DNA of 64,000 nucleotides, taken from Primulina eburnea. Taxonomy: Eukaryota; Streptophyta; Magnoliopsida; Lamiales; Gesneriaceae. Within the stretch, counting starts at the first letter, position 1. Each line of letters opens with the position of its first letter. Location: contig NC_133105.1 in assembly GCF_022965805.1 (NCBI RefSeq), forward strand, positions 30,102,277 through 30,166,276, written 5' to 3'. This document shows, in pieces, positions 35,406-46,064 of this stretch. The notes beneath the pieces are model-generated. The model ran no database searches. It had not been told where the DNA came from and saw only the letters and a list, made by a program, of their open reading frames with translations. The position numbers and the translations under genes were made by a program.

Positions 35406-36711
35406 TCATGTTCAACTCTGACTGAGAAAAGAGGTACTTCAGGCTCTTATGATCGGAATAGATCTCAAATTTCTCGCCATACAGATAATGACGCCAGATC
35501 TTGGGTGCAAATACAATCGCCGCCAATTCAAGATCATGAATCGGATAACGGGTCTCGTGCGGCTTCAGCTGTCTAGAGGCGTACGCTATCACGTGCCCTC
35601 GCTGCATAAGAACACATCCTAGCCCTCTGTGAGATGCGTCACAGTATACAACGAACTCACCTGTACCTGAAGGAATCGTCAAGACAGGCGCACTGGTCAG
35701 CCTCTTCTTCAGCTCTACAAAACTAGCTTCACAATCTTCAGACCACACAAATGGCATATTCTTCTGTGTCAATTGGGTGATAGGCTTCGCTATACTAGAG
35801 AAATCTCGGATAAAACGACGATAATATCCGGCTAGACCCATGAAACTGCGTATCTCAGGCACTGAAGTCGGTCTCGGCCAACTGATCACAGCCTCAACTT
35901 TACTCGGATCTACCGCAATACCCTCTCCAGATATAATATGCCCCAAGAAGACAACCTGTCGCAGCCAGAATTCACACTTGGACAGTTTAGCATACAACTG
36001 CTCTTTTCTCAAAGTCTTCAATACAATCCTCAGATGGTCTGCATGCTCAGTCAAACTCTTCGAATATACCAAAATATCATCAATAAACACAATCACAAAA
36101 TCATCTAAGTATCTCTGAAATATGCGGTTCATCAAACTCATAAACACCGCAGGTGCATTCGTCAAACCAAAAGGCATAACAATAAACTCGTAGTGCCCAT
36201 ACCTGGTTCGGAATGCAGTCTTCGGAATATCAATATCTCGAACTCTGAACTGATGGTACCCTGATCTCAAATCAATCTTCGAGTATACCGAAGATCCCTG
36301 TAACTGATCAAACAAGTCGTCGATGCGAGGCAAAGGATACTTGTTCTTCACTGTTGCCTTGTTCAATTGTCTGTAATCAATACACAGTCGCATCGAACCA
36401 TCTTTCTTTCGAACGAATAGCACCGGAGCACCCCAAGGCGATACACTCGGTCTAATGTACCCCTTGGACAGAAGATCTTCCAACTGTGCTTTCAACTCTT
36501 TCAGCTCTATCGGTGCCATCCTATACGGAGCTCTCGAGATAGGAACACTGCCTGGCACAAGATCTATACTAAAATCTACCTCTCGAACCGGAGGCAACCC
36601 TGGAATCTCATCAGGAAAAATATCTGCAGACTCGCAAACCACTGGAAGATCTGCCAATGCTGTGCTCGACTTCAGTAGATCTACTGAATATACGAGAAAG
36701 CCCTCTGCTCA
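35406..36711 (-). pseudogene. pol: Gypsy C reverse transcriptase and partial RNase H
   Basis: A 420-codon frame: the lead-in [21 protein letters not shown], then RT motifs ([36 protein letters not shown] and FIDDILVYS with the catalytic DD near 36078-36090), the connection domain, and RNase H up to [18 protein letters not shown], where copia B begins. The frame is continuous with the upstream zinc-knuckle/protease segment except for a single TGA at 36709-36711. Element D has other residues there, so this is a nonsense mutation and not a frameshift. Confidence 0.9.
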
Positions 36712-37769
36712 TTTCTGAAGAAATCTACTCATAGTCAGAGCAGATACTAAGGGAATCCTAGATCTGGAACCCTTGCCGTCGAATTTCCACTCATCTGTCA
36801 TTTCGGGTCTGAATCTGACAATCTTGTGGAAGCAATCTACAGTGGCCCTGTACTTGGTCAACATGTCTATACCAACTATACAATCAAAATCAGCTAAACC
36901 AAGTACTACACAATCAAGATCGATCTCATGCCCCTCAAACTGAAGCATACAGTGTCTAACAGTAGTCACAGATATCAAACCACTTCCCAACGGAGAAGCT
37001 ATAGACACTACCGTAGACATCGACTCAACAGGCAATGAATGTCTCAATGCAAAATGTTCAGATATGAATGTATGAGATGCCCCTGTGTCTATCAACACAT
37101 ATGCAGGATAACCGCAAAGAAAACAGTTACCTGCAATGACGTCATCTGGCGCCTCCTGCGCCTGCTCCTCTGTCAGGGCAAAGACACGTGCCTGCTGTCT
37201 GGGAGGCTGACTCACAGTCTGACTACCTCTGGGTCTCTGCTGGGTCTGTGTGGAGGGTGGCTGGAAGGAGTGTACAGAGGATGCCTGTCTCTCCATCTGT
37301 GGCACTGGTGCTGATGACCCTATACTCTGAAATCGTTGTGCACCTCTCTGGGGACAAACTCTAGCGAAGTGTCCCTGTTGCCTACAGAAGTTGCAGCGTC
37401 CCATAACTCCTTGACACTGCTCCGTCGCATGTCGTCCTCCACACGAGCTACAATATACGCCACTGTAATCTGAACCCTGACCTCTCTGTCGCGATCCACT
37501 CGAACTCGATGAACTACTCCCGGACTTCTTAAACTGTTTACCCTTAGCTTTCAAAAATTCCTTCTTGCCACTACCACTAGATCCAATATCGAAACGAGGA
37601 GGAGGTGGTGGGAACTGTACGGTAGTAGGCTGTGGCGGTCTCTGCCCCTGAACACCGTAGGAAGCCCCTCGCTGCCTGATCAAGCCAGCCTCTGCTCCCT
37701 TCGCTCGGTTCAAAGCCTCTGAAAAAGTACTAGGCCGGCCCGTGTTCACCAAGGTAAAGACATCGGGGT
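36712..37769 (-). pseudogene. gag-pol: Gypsy C nucleocapsid and protease segment
   Basis: Carries two zinc knuckles, CSSCGGRHATEQC and CNFCRQQGHFARVC, after a low-complexity Ser/Gly/Pro-rich linker. A retropepsin-like domain with [12 protein letters not shown] and GIDMLTKYRATVDC follows. The segment is joined to gag by a one-base deletion (near 37770) and to RT by the TGA at 36709-36711. Domain order and motifs match element D. Confidence 0.88.
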
Positions 37770-38276
37770 TCAGCCGTTGATGAACTGATCGGCCACTGCC
37801 TCGTCGTTCCCGGCCACATGCGGTGCAAATCGTAACAATGCAGAAAATTTAGCCACATACTCCTCGATGTTCCACTGTCCCTGCTTCAAATTCGCAAATT
37901 CAGCTCCTTTATCTTTTCGGTAAGAAACGGGGAAGAAGCGCTGATAGAACTCATCTTTAAAGACTTTCCACGTCACATCAATGCCTCGGTGCTCCAAGGC
38001 TCTCTTTGTAGTCAACCACCAGCTCTTGGCAACCTCTTGCATCTGATGCCATATCAACTTCACACGTCGCTCATCAGTATATGCCAAAGACTCAAACAAC
38101 ATCTCGATATCATCAAGCCAGCTCTCGCACTCCACTGCATTCTCTGTGCCCTACAAGGTAGGCGGATGGAAAGACTGAAATCTCTTCAATAAGGTCTCCA
38201 TCGGTGTAGCGGTAACATCCATCTGTGCACCTGATGTGCTACCCTGCTCTGGCTGTGGTATACGTCTAGGCGGCAT
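37770..38276 (-). pseudogene. gag: Gypsy C gag capsid region
   Basis: The probable gag ATG is at 38276 (MPPRRIPQPEQG...). A TAG at 38151-38153 interrupts the frame after ~41 codons. The rest, with the retrotransposon gag domain (ESWLDDIEMLFESL, KSWWLTTKRAL, FKDEFYQRFFPVSYRKDKGAEFANLKQG), runs to 37770, where loss of one base creates a stop. Confidence 0.85.
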
Positions 38277-38312
38277 AGATCTGATTATCAAACTGATTAG
38301 TACACAATCTTA

Positions 38313-39638
38313 TCGACGAAATTTGATTGTTTGTTTATGACTAATAAAACTCAAGAAAATTTAAATAAACAAGCTCAAAGATTAAATGATGAAATATGGA
38401 TGCTAAATCAATGGATGAAAGGTTCAAATGATAAAAGAATTGGTTGGGAATTCTGGTTCACCTACCCCTTATTAATTAATTAATTCGTTGATTGTGTTCT
38501 ACGCTTCCGACAGGATTTCCTATTCAATTGAACACACTCTCTCGAGCTATACCAAACTAATTCACTCAATGAAGAAATTAAATGTCCTTTAATTATTTAT
38601 CAAGAATGAACCGCATTTCGATTGATGAAATCCCCTAGTTTCGACCCTAAGGACTATGACTATCGGCACGTATCCAATTTCATATGTCTATGCAAATTGT
38701 AGATCCGCAGATTATACTACTCGATCCTATCACTAGTTATTCTCTCGAACTCACTCGTGATATAAAATTGTCGTAAAAGTTAGCTACGCTCAAATGACAC
38801 AATAAAAATCGTAGTACAATCAAGATAAAGCACAACTCAAAATATAAATTAATCAACTAAAAGTTTGGGGTAGGATCCCCTTTAATCCCAACAAATATGA
38901 AAATTAGCTACTAGAATTCATAATGAAAATATGCAAAACAATATTTAAACAACGGAAAATAAACTAGAAATACGAGACGTGACAAAATCTGCGAAGAACG
39001 ATGCCCGGAAACCGTCGAATCTTCAATCCAAGTGCAAAAGCTCTCCAAAACTCCTTATGGTCCCTTCAATAATGTCTGAATAATCCCCAAAAGTCGACCA
39101 ATCCTCTTCCATAGCAGCCATACTCCAAAATTAAGGTAAGAAATCGCGTACAATAATCTTCCAAAAATAGGCGGCGCTCGGGCGGTAGAAATGTACCGCT
39201 CGAGCGCCACACTCTCTGTAATTCTCCTTGGCACATGCAGCATTCGCGCTCAGGCGGTAGAAAACTACCGCTCGAGCGCCGACCTTTCTGTTGAAGTTCT
39301 TGGGGTGAGGGGCTTTCGCGCTCGGGCGGTAGAAAACTACCGCTCGAGCGCCGACCTTTCTGTTAAAATCTTCAGCTTTTCATATATCGCGCCCGGGCGG
39401 TAGAAATATAACGCTCGGGCGCCGCTTCTTCTGTCCCTTGACTTGTTGGCTTAGCAAAGTCGTCCCTTTTTCTATTTTTCCGGTCATTTTTCCTGCAATT
39501 TCGTCACGCTCGAGTGAGTTATGATAAAATGCAAATGTTTATTCTAAAATGAAACAAAATGTGATTGAAATAGACGCACGCACAATGCAAAACACACACA
39601 GACTAATGCAATAAAACACGTAAAAACGACACACATCA
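38313..39638 (-). repeat. Athila E 3' LTR, truncated at its distal end
   Basis: On the minus strand it starts TGATGTGTGTCGTTTTTACG directly after the polypurine tract. It matches F's LTR until about 38313, then switches to the leader of gypsy C. The last ~240 bp of the LTR are missing. It contains four ~34-bp inverted repeats (see separate entry). Confidence 0.82.
39173..39424. repeat. Four ~34-bp inverted repeats at ~72-bp spacing in the Athila LTR
   Basis: Units near 39173, 39246, 39317 and 39389 have the form GCGCTCGGGCGGTAG - short AT loop - CTACCGCTCGAGCGC, each with a few mismatches. Comparable hairpins occur in F's LTR (42645-42857, 48547 onward), in the leader of the PF20167-like ORF (42287-42325, 42360-42397; copies in 48196-48303) and at 62050-62090. 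Confidence 0.85.
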
Positions 39639-39650
39639 ACCCCCTCATAC
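39639..39650 (-). other. Polypurine tract, Athila E
   Basis: GTATGAGGGGGT on the minus strand directly before the LTR start TGAT. Confidence 0.75.
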
Positions 39651-41002
39651 TAACCTTTTGCTTGCCCTCAAGTAAAATAGGTTAAAGTACGAGATACTAA
39701 ACAAACTCGACAACCACAAAATTACTCAAACAAAAAATAACTAACACAATTAAATATCAATGGTGAGTTAACAAATTTTATGCTCATGCCTCAGTGGACT
39801 TTCTCACGTACAAATCATAATCAGTCAAATCACAAACGAATACTCATTCTCATCTACACATAAATCTCGACACTAATTTGAACGTGTGTGTGTCATGATG
39901 GGTCTAGTCATTCGTACTTCAAATAGATCAATTATCAAATCATGCGAGTCACTCAATTAACACGTCAATACAAGTCTCACTAGCATGCATCCCCGTGTCC
40001 ATTTATCACCAACCATAATTTGAACTTTATTCGATTCTTAAGTGCAGATAAGGGAGTCGAGAAGGAGGAAAATAAGCTCAAGTGGCTAAAAGTCGGGAGT
40101 ACACCGATCATTTTCATTGTGCAGTCGTCAAGACTTTTCGTCTGACTTTCCTCGTCTCCTTACATCTCCAACTTTTAGCCTAGGAATAGAATTTCATTCT
40201 TTTATTTCGGCTCCCCCTCACCTTACATCTCCTTTTTTCTTTTTCTTTTTCTTTATTTTTTGAATGCACAATTTCACACATGTACTCCCTAAGCTAAGAT
40301 ATATATATTTGGATTACAGCTGGTTAGGAGTATGACATTTTAATTCAGTGCATTGGAAAGGAGGTAAATGTAAAGTTCAAGGCAAAACAAATTTTTTCAT
40401 TCGAGGTCTCAATTAGCGATTTATTTTCACGGGTTTACATGCTAATTCAACTCATAAATGGTGTCTTTCAAGTTAACCACACAAAACTTTCAAATTTCAC
40501 CATTATTCCTACAAATTTCTAGTCCCCACACGTGTGTGCTCAAAAGTTCAAACTTTGTGCCAAAATTCATGTTTTAACAATCAAGAGTACTGTTCTGAAA
40601 TGACCCAATCAATACTTTTGTATACTATCAATCCAACTTCTTCATTGGCGCATAAATTATGTCTTCTCACCATAAACGACACTAGACAAAATAAATGCAA
40701 CGAATAACTAAAACAAACATAACAATCTACCCCCCTCATACTAGAGTTGTGCAATGCCCTCATTGCACAAAACGAAACAGACACTAAAAAAGCAAACACA
40801 AATGCAGACTCAAAACATGAAAGCTAATAAACATGGTAGACTAAAACAAAGATAAGAAAGAAAACAGGAAATAGCTAAAAGGAAAAAATAAATGTGCAAG
40901 AGAGGTGAAACAGTAAACTCCCCTGATCAAGTGTCATCCTCATCGTGCTCCGGCGGTGGCACTCCTGCGGCCCTCCCCATGTTGAGAATAATCGTACTGG
41001 AA
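39651..41002 (-). other. Athila E non-coding region between the ORF and 3' LTR
   Basis: No gene. Homologous to 60720-62040 of element F in the opposite orientation. It contains pyrimidine/purine-rich stretches (near 40230-40265), a perfect 10-bp hairpin and a second purine tract at 40728-40770. Confidence 0.7.
40728..40770 (-). repeat. Perfect hairpin followed by an internal purine tract (second PPT-like site)
   Basis: On the minus strand TTGTGCAATG-AGGG-CATTGCACAA (10-bp perfect arms, 40747-40770) is followed by CTCTAGTATGAGGGGGG. The latter shares TAGTATGAGGGGG with the true polypurine tract about 1.1 kb downstream. In F (60897-60937) the only change in the stem turns a G-C pair into G-U. 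Confidence 0.7.
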
Positions 41003-42171
41003 CTAGAATGGGGGAGGCGGTATCGGAGTCGGTGGAATGGTCGACGGGTCAACGCCCCCGTGCACAAGCAAAGAGCGCATCATAGAGTCAATGTGAGATA
41101 GGTGGTCCGTGACATACGAGTTAAACTGACTCTGATGTGCCTGGAAGGCGAGATTTTTCATCCATTTTGTCATTTTGCGTTCGCCTGCGGGGTTGTGGTG
41201 GTAGGCGTTGTGGTACGGCAGTGTTGATCCACCCGCATCCTCCCCCCGAGAGGGAAAGTCCGCCCGTCTTTTTGCCCTCTTCCGCTGTTCGTCCTCCCGG
41301 CAAATTGGCTTCATCGGTTGAAGCCACTCTTCGTCGTCCCTGAAATGCACCCCGGCCCGTGCACACAGTTCGGAAATGATGCTCGGGAAGAAGAGACCTA
41401 TGTGGCTGTTGTGGGTGCTCAGTATGATTTGCGAGTTGATAAGTTTGCCCACATCGATGGCGTAACCTCGGTGCAACGCAAAAAGTAACAATGCACGCTC
41501 CTTTTGCACCTCGCTTGTGTGCGAGACTGGCATCATCCGTCGGGCAACAAACAGATACCACAAGGCGATATCAGCTTTTAAGTACTTTTCATCAAAACAG
41601 CTCGGCGATCCACCCAATGGTTTCCACATCGCACCCGGGTGGCACAGAGTCTCGATAATCAGATTGTAGTCGGGATTAGTCATCAATGCCTGGAATTTGA
41701 GTCATCTACCTCGGCCGTTTCCAATATGGCGTTAATCGTGGCCGAATCGAACGGCACAAGCTTGCCTCCAACAAAGGCCCGACCGTCAGTTCGTTCAACG
41801 GCATTGGCGTAGAATTCCCTAACCACCGACACCACAGCCGCCTTAGGTTGTTCGCCAAATTTTTCCCATCCCCTTCTTGCCAAGTCCACAAGAGGTGGCA
41901 TATATCGATCCTCCATAGTACGCCGAAATCCCCTCTCAGTTATGGGGTTTCGGTGAATTTTAGCATGGTCATATCTCGCACGAGCCTCCGCACTCACGAA
42001 ACGTGTTCTATCAAATGAGGATGAAGAGGAGGAGCTAGGATTACCTCGTTGCTTCTTGGGAGCCATGGAGTTGAAGAAGTTGGAACTTTGAATTGGAGAT
42101 GGTGTGCTTGCTTCCGAAGGGAGATTGTGCCTTGCCGCCGAAAGCTTGAGTGGAGGTGGTGGTACCTGCAC
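41003..42171 (-). pseudogene. Putative plant transposon protein (PF20167-like) ORF, copy 1, frameshifted
   Basis: From the ATG at 42171 the frame runs to 41683, where loss of one base relative to copy 2 shifts it; the second part runs 41686 to 41003. Features: a Ser-rich N-terminus, then VVSVVREFYANAVERTDGR, GAMWKPLGGSPS.., LKADIALWYLFVARRMMPVSH, RALLLFALHRGYAIDVGKLI and FFPSIISELCARAGV. These fit the 'putative plant transposon protein' domain (PF20167 by recollection) found in additional ORFs of plant gypsy elements. The C-terminus is Pro-rich. Its function is not known. It lies between pol and the 3' LTR of E. Confidence 0.75.
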
Positions 42172-42427
42172 AAGAAAATCGAAAAGGAGGAGGGATGAGA
42201 GGAGTTAGGTATTTAAGGAGTGAATTTGGGGGAAGAAATTTCGTGCAGAATGAGAGAAGGGAAAAAGGAATCGGGTGTTAAAAGCTCTCGCGCTCGAGCG
42301 GTAGAAAATTACCGCTCGAGCGCGAACCTCTCTGGAGTTTGATTTCAGAGGTAAGCTCTCGCGCTCGGGCGGTAGAAAACTACCGCCCGAGCGCCGACCT
42401 TTCTGGAAAAAAATTTCACGAGGTAGA
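42172..42427 (-). promoter_or_regulatory. Leader of the PF20167-like ORF: two GC hairpins and a splice-acceptor-like site
   Basis: On the minus strand two ~36-bp inverted repeats (42360-42397 and 42287-42325) are followed by a pyrimidine-rich stretch. TTTTCTTGTGCAG then lies just upstream of the ORF and resembles a 3' splice site. A spliced subgenomic mRNA, as known for env-like ORFs, would fit; this is inference. Confidence 0.45.
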
Positions 42428-43794
42428 TGATATGTGTCGTTTTTACGTGTTTTATTGCATTGGTTTATTTGTGTTTGCATTGTGCATGCATGAATTTCAT
42501 TCAAATTATGTTCATTTTAGAGTAATCATTTGCATTTTATCATGTCTCACTTGTATATGATGAATTTGCAGGAAAAATGGTCGGAGAACGAAAATCAGAG
42601 CGAAAGGTGGAAGGCTCAAGAATTTGGACAGAACAAGCGGCGCCCGAGCGGTACATTTCTACCGCCCGGGCGCGAGAAGTGAATAAATTAAGGGCCAAGA
42701 CAGAAAGTTGGCGCTCGGGCGGTGCTTTTCTACCTCCCGAGCGCGAGCTGGCGCTCGGGCGGGGCTTTTCTTCCGCCCGAGCGCGAATGCTGCATCAGCC
42801 GAGGGAACTTACAGAAAGTTGGCGCTCGAGCGGTACTTTTCTACCGCCCGAGCGCCACTTATTTTTGGCAAGATTTTTTTTCAGCCGATTCTTTCCTTAA
42901 TTTCTGAACAAGACTGATATGGTATGCGAGGGGGACGAATTGGAGACCTATTCAGACATAATTCGACAGCCGTCAAGGAGCTTTGGAGAGAACTTTGCGC
43001 TTGGAGTGAAGATTTGAAGTTTTCCGGGCATCGTTCTTCGCAGAATTTCGTCTCGTCTAGTATTTCTAATCTAGTTTCTTTCATTTTTAAACATTGTTGC
43101 ATTTATTTTTACAATGAATTTTAGTAGCTAACTTTCATATTTGTTGGGATTAAAGGGGATCCTACCCCAAACTTTTATTTGATTAATTTATATTTTGAGT
43201 TGTGCTTTATTCTTGATTGTACTACAATTTTTATTGTGTCGTTTGAGCGTAGCTAACTTTTACGACAATTTTATATCACGAGTGAGTTCGAGAGAATAAC
43301 TAGTGATAGGATCGAGTAGTATAATCTGCGGATCTACAATTTGCATAGACATATGAAATTGGATACGTGCCGATAGTCATAGTCCTTAGGGTCGAAAACT
43401 AGGGGATTTCATCAATCGAAATGCGGTTCATTCTTGATAAATAATTAAAGACATTTAATTACTTCATTGAGTGAATTAGTTTGGCATAGCTCGAGAGAGT
43501 GTGTTCAATTGAATAGGAAATCCTGTCGGAAGCGTAGAACACAATCGAACGAATAAATTAATTAATAAGAGGTAGGTGAACCAGAATTCCCAACAAATTC
43601 TTTTATCATTTGAAATTTAATCCATTGATTTAGCATTCATATTTCATCATTTAATCTTTGAGCTTGTTTATTTAAATTTTCTTGAATTTTATTAGTCATA
43701 AAACAAACAATCAAATTTCGTCGCTAAAGTTTAATAACTAAAATAATAATTGTGAAACACAGTCTTCAGTGGAACGATACTCGTACTCACGTAC
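42428..43794 (+). repeat. Athila F LTR, duplicated copy 1
   Basis: TGATATGTGTCGTTTTTACG... to ...ACTCACGTAC, where the D-family LTR begins. It holds four GC-rich inverted repeats (about 42645, 42712, 42751 and 42823). Identical in layout to 48335-50951 apart from the solo LTR there. The distal ~100 bp of the LTR are not present in this copy. Confidence 0.82.
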
Positions 43795-45925
43795 TGTAGT
43801 GACCCGTTCCAGAATCACCTACTAATCAGAACTTAAGCATGCAAAATTAACATTTAAAACTGAATCAGGTAAACAGCGGAAAAACAGTAATACAACCCAA
43901 TCGAATCTGTAAGTACAAAATACTTAAACAACCAGATCGAACTAAATACCAAGAACAAATACCAACAACTACAGGTCAACCTCTGCCAGCTCCCTGTCCA
44001 CTCCCTCCTGGACCGTCCAACCTGAGACCTGCCCCATCGAATAGGGTGTCCAAAACAGAGATAAACCGAGGACGTGAGCATAAAACGCTCAGCACCGAAA
44101 GCATGAGTATACAAGACTATGACATGCATGTATGCAAAATGTACTGGATACCAGGATCTGGGTATATCGAAATACTGCTCAGGTAAATGACGTCAAGGTA
44201 TGTAGCACTCTGCGCCGTCGCACCAGGAGGTGGCTCCCATACCAAAATAAACCTGTGGATATACCGGTGACCTGACCACCGTCGGCCAACGGGGTCCAAC
44301 CATCCACAACAAACGAGGGCTGAGCACCCTCTCAACAGGCTATCTCAAAAATAGTCAGGCTCAACATGATTATGCAAATGCCGCATAATAAACCATGCAT
44401 CATATGACAGATAATAATGCAACATATAGACATGCAACACATAGTAAAGCATACTCAATCCTGCTATCTCGGATAGTACTTTAGTACCTCAAACCAGTAG
44501 ATCCTAGCAATCAGTCCTAGAATCAAGTCTGCGTCGGTAGTCAGCCCACTGATGCCGCTAGCTCCCAACTAGAGCACAGCTCCGCTACAAAACCAGTAGC
44601 TCCCCGCTAGTGCCTAAACCTCGGGAAAAGACTAGAAACCCATCAGAAACGACCAAACGCTCTGGAACACTCGGAATTGGCGAGTAACAAATGAAGCCTC
44701 GCGCCTCTATTTATAGACAACGATCGGACGATCCGATCCACTTCGGACGATCCGATCCACTGTACACTTCGGACCTTCCGAACCCTTATCGGACGATCCG
44801 AACCCTGCATGTCTTCCACGTGTCCAGACACCTGTCTTCGGACGATCCGAACCCTGATCGGACGATNNNNNNNNNNNNNNNNNNNNNNNNNNNNNNNNNN
44901 NNNNNNNNNNNNNNNNNNNNNNNNNNNNNNNNNNNNNNNNNNNNNNNNNNNNNNNNNNNNNNNNNNNNNNNNNNNNNNNNNNNNNNNNNNNNNNNNNNNN
45001 NNNNNNNNNNNNNNNNNNNNNNNNNNNNNNNNNNNNNNNNNNNNNNNNNNNNNNNNNNNNNNNNNNNNNNNNNNNNNNNNNNNNNNNNNNNNNNNNNNNN
45101 NNNNNNNNNNNNNNNNNNNNNNNNNNNNNNNNNNNNNNNNNNNNNNNNNNNNNNNNNNNNNNNNNNNNNNNNNNNNNNNNNNNNNNNNNNNNNNNNNNNN
45201 NNNNNNNNNNNNNNNNNNNNNNNNNNNNNNNNNNNNNNNNNNNNNNNNNNNNNNNNNNNNNNNNNNNNNNNNNNNNNNNNNNNNNNNNNNNNNNNNNNNN
45301 NNNNNNNNNNNNNNNNNNNNNNNNNNNNNNNNNNNNNNNNNNNNNNNNNNNNNNNNNNNNNNNNNNNNNNNNNNNNNNNNNNNNNNNNNNNNNNNNNNNN
45401 NNNNNNNNNNNNNNNNNNNNNNNNNNNNNNNNNNNNNNNNNNNNNNNNNNNNNNNNNNNNNNNNNNNNNNNNNNNNNNNNNNNNNNNNNNNNNNNNNNNN
45501 NNNNNNNNNNNNNNNNNNNNNNNNNNNNNNNNNNNNNNNNNNNNNNNNNNNNNNNNNNNNNNNNNNNNNNNNNNNNNNNNNNNNNNNNNNNNNNNNNNNN
45601 NNNNNNNNNNNNNNNNNNNNNNNNNNNNNNNNNNNNNNNNNNNNNNNNNNNNNNNNNNNNNNNNNNNNNNNNNNNNNNNNNNNNNNNNNNNNNNNNNNNN
45701 NNNNNNNNNNNNNNNNNNNNNNNNNNNNNNNNNNNNNNNNNNNNNNNNNNNNNNNNNNNNNNNNNNNNNNNNNNNNNNNNNNNNNNNNNNNNATCCGAAC
45801 TCTGCATGTCTTCCACGTGTCCAGACACCTGTCTTCGGACGATCCGAACCCTGTTCGGTCCTTCCGATCCCACCGAAATATATTTAATCCAATAATTAAC
45901 TCAAATTAGGCATCGGGTTACTACA
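43795..45925 (-). repeat. D-family 3' LTR in copy 1, containing a 926-N gap
   Basis: TGTAGTGACCCG... to ...GGTTACTACA. Without the N it is 1205 bp against 1204 bp for the intact copy at 50952-52155. The gap flanks (…CGGACGAT and ATCCGAAC…) overlap by AT in the intact copy. Confidence 0.88.
44867..45792. other. Assembly gap of 926 N
   Basis: A sized N run inside the short inverted-repeat part of the LTR. The flanks account for the whole expected LTR, so the gap either has no real length or hides extra repeat copies or another insertion. Confidence 0.95.
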
Positions 45926-46064
45926 TTCTCCCCCCCTAAAAAGGATTTCGTCCGCGAAATCGAGTCTGAAGAATGACAATTCTGAACAACAATACATTCA
46001 ACTTAAGAATGAATTACAACTGAAAGTACAACTGAAATTACAATCATTACTGAAAATACTACAA

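Larger units (their letters stand above)
35406..38312 (-). mobile_element. Gypsy element C (Tekay-like), truncated at both ends
   Basis: A minus-strand gag-protease-RT-RNase H of Ty3/gypsy type. The 3' part of RNase H, integrase and 3' LTR are cut off by copia B at 35405/35406. At the other side ~37 bp of leader precede the gag ATG, then an Athila-type LTR begins (38313), so the primer site and 5' LTR are gone as well. No continuation of C is visible beyond copia B, where the integrase array lies instead. Confidence 0.88.
38313..42427 (-). mobile_element. Athila-like element E, left block (PF20167-like ORF, 3' non-coding region, 3' LTR)
   Basis: Minus-strand order: leader with inverted repeats, PF20167-like ORF, ~1.2 kb non-coding, polypurine tract 39639-39650 and LTR 39638 to 38313. 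The other half of E, with integrase and RNase H, is at 62041-64000. The two blocks are separated by element F, flanked on both sides by GTAGA. When F is removed in the mind, the ~72-bp spacing of the inverted repeats in E's leader continues across the join, which supports one original element. Confidence 0.8.

Noticed and set aside
35406..38312. Gypsy C as parent of the integrase array
   Set aside because: Its Tekay-like relative D has an integrase of a clearly different type ([19 protein letters not shown] versus [19 protein letters not shown]), so the array comes from another gypsy lineage.
42577..42917. ORFs rich in ARAVLFYRPSAR/GGAFLPPERE peptides
   Set aside because: They are translations of the GC-rich inverted repeats in the Athila LTR, present in several frames and on both strands.
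43855..44335. Small ORFs (91 and 72 aa) repeated near 43854, 51011 and 56868
   Set aside because: All lie at the same place in D-family LTRs; repetition follows the LTR and not a gene.
44691..45909. Long ORFs of 360-400 aa across the N gap
   Set aside because: Almost all codons are N; the flanks are LTR inverted repeats.
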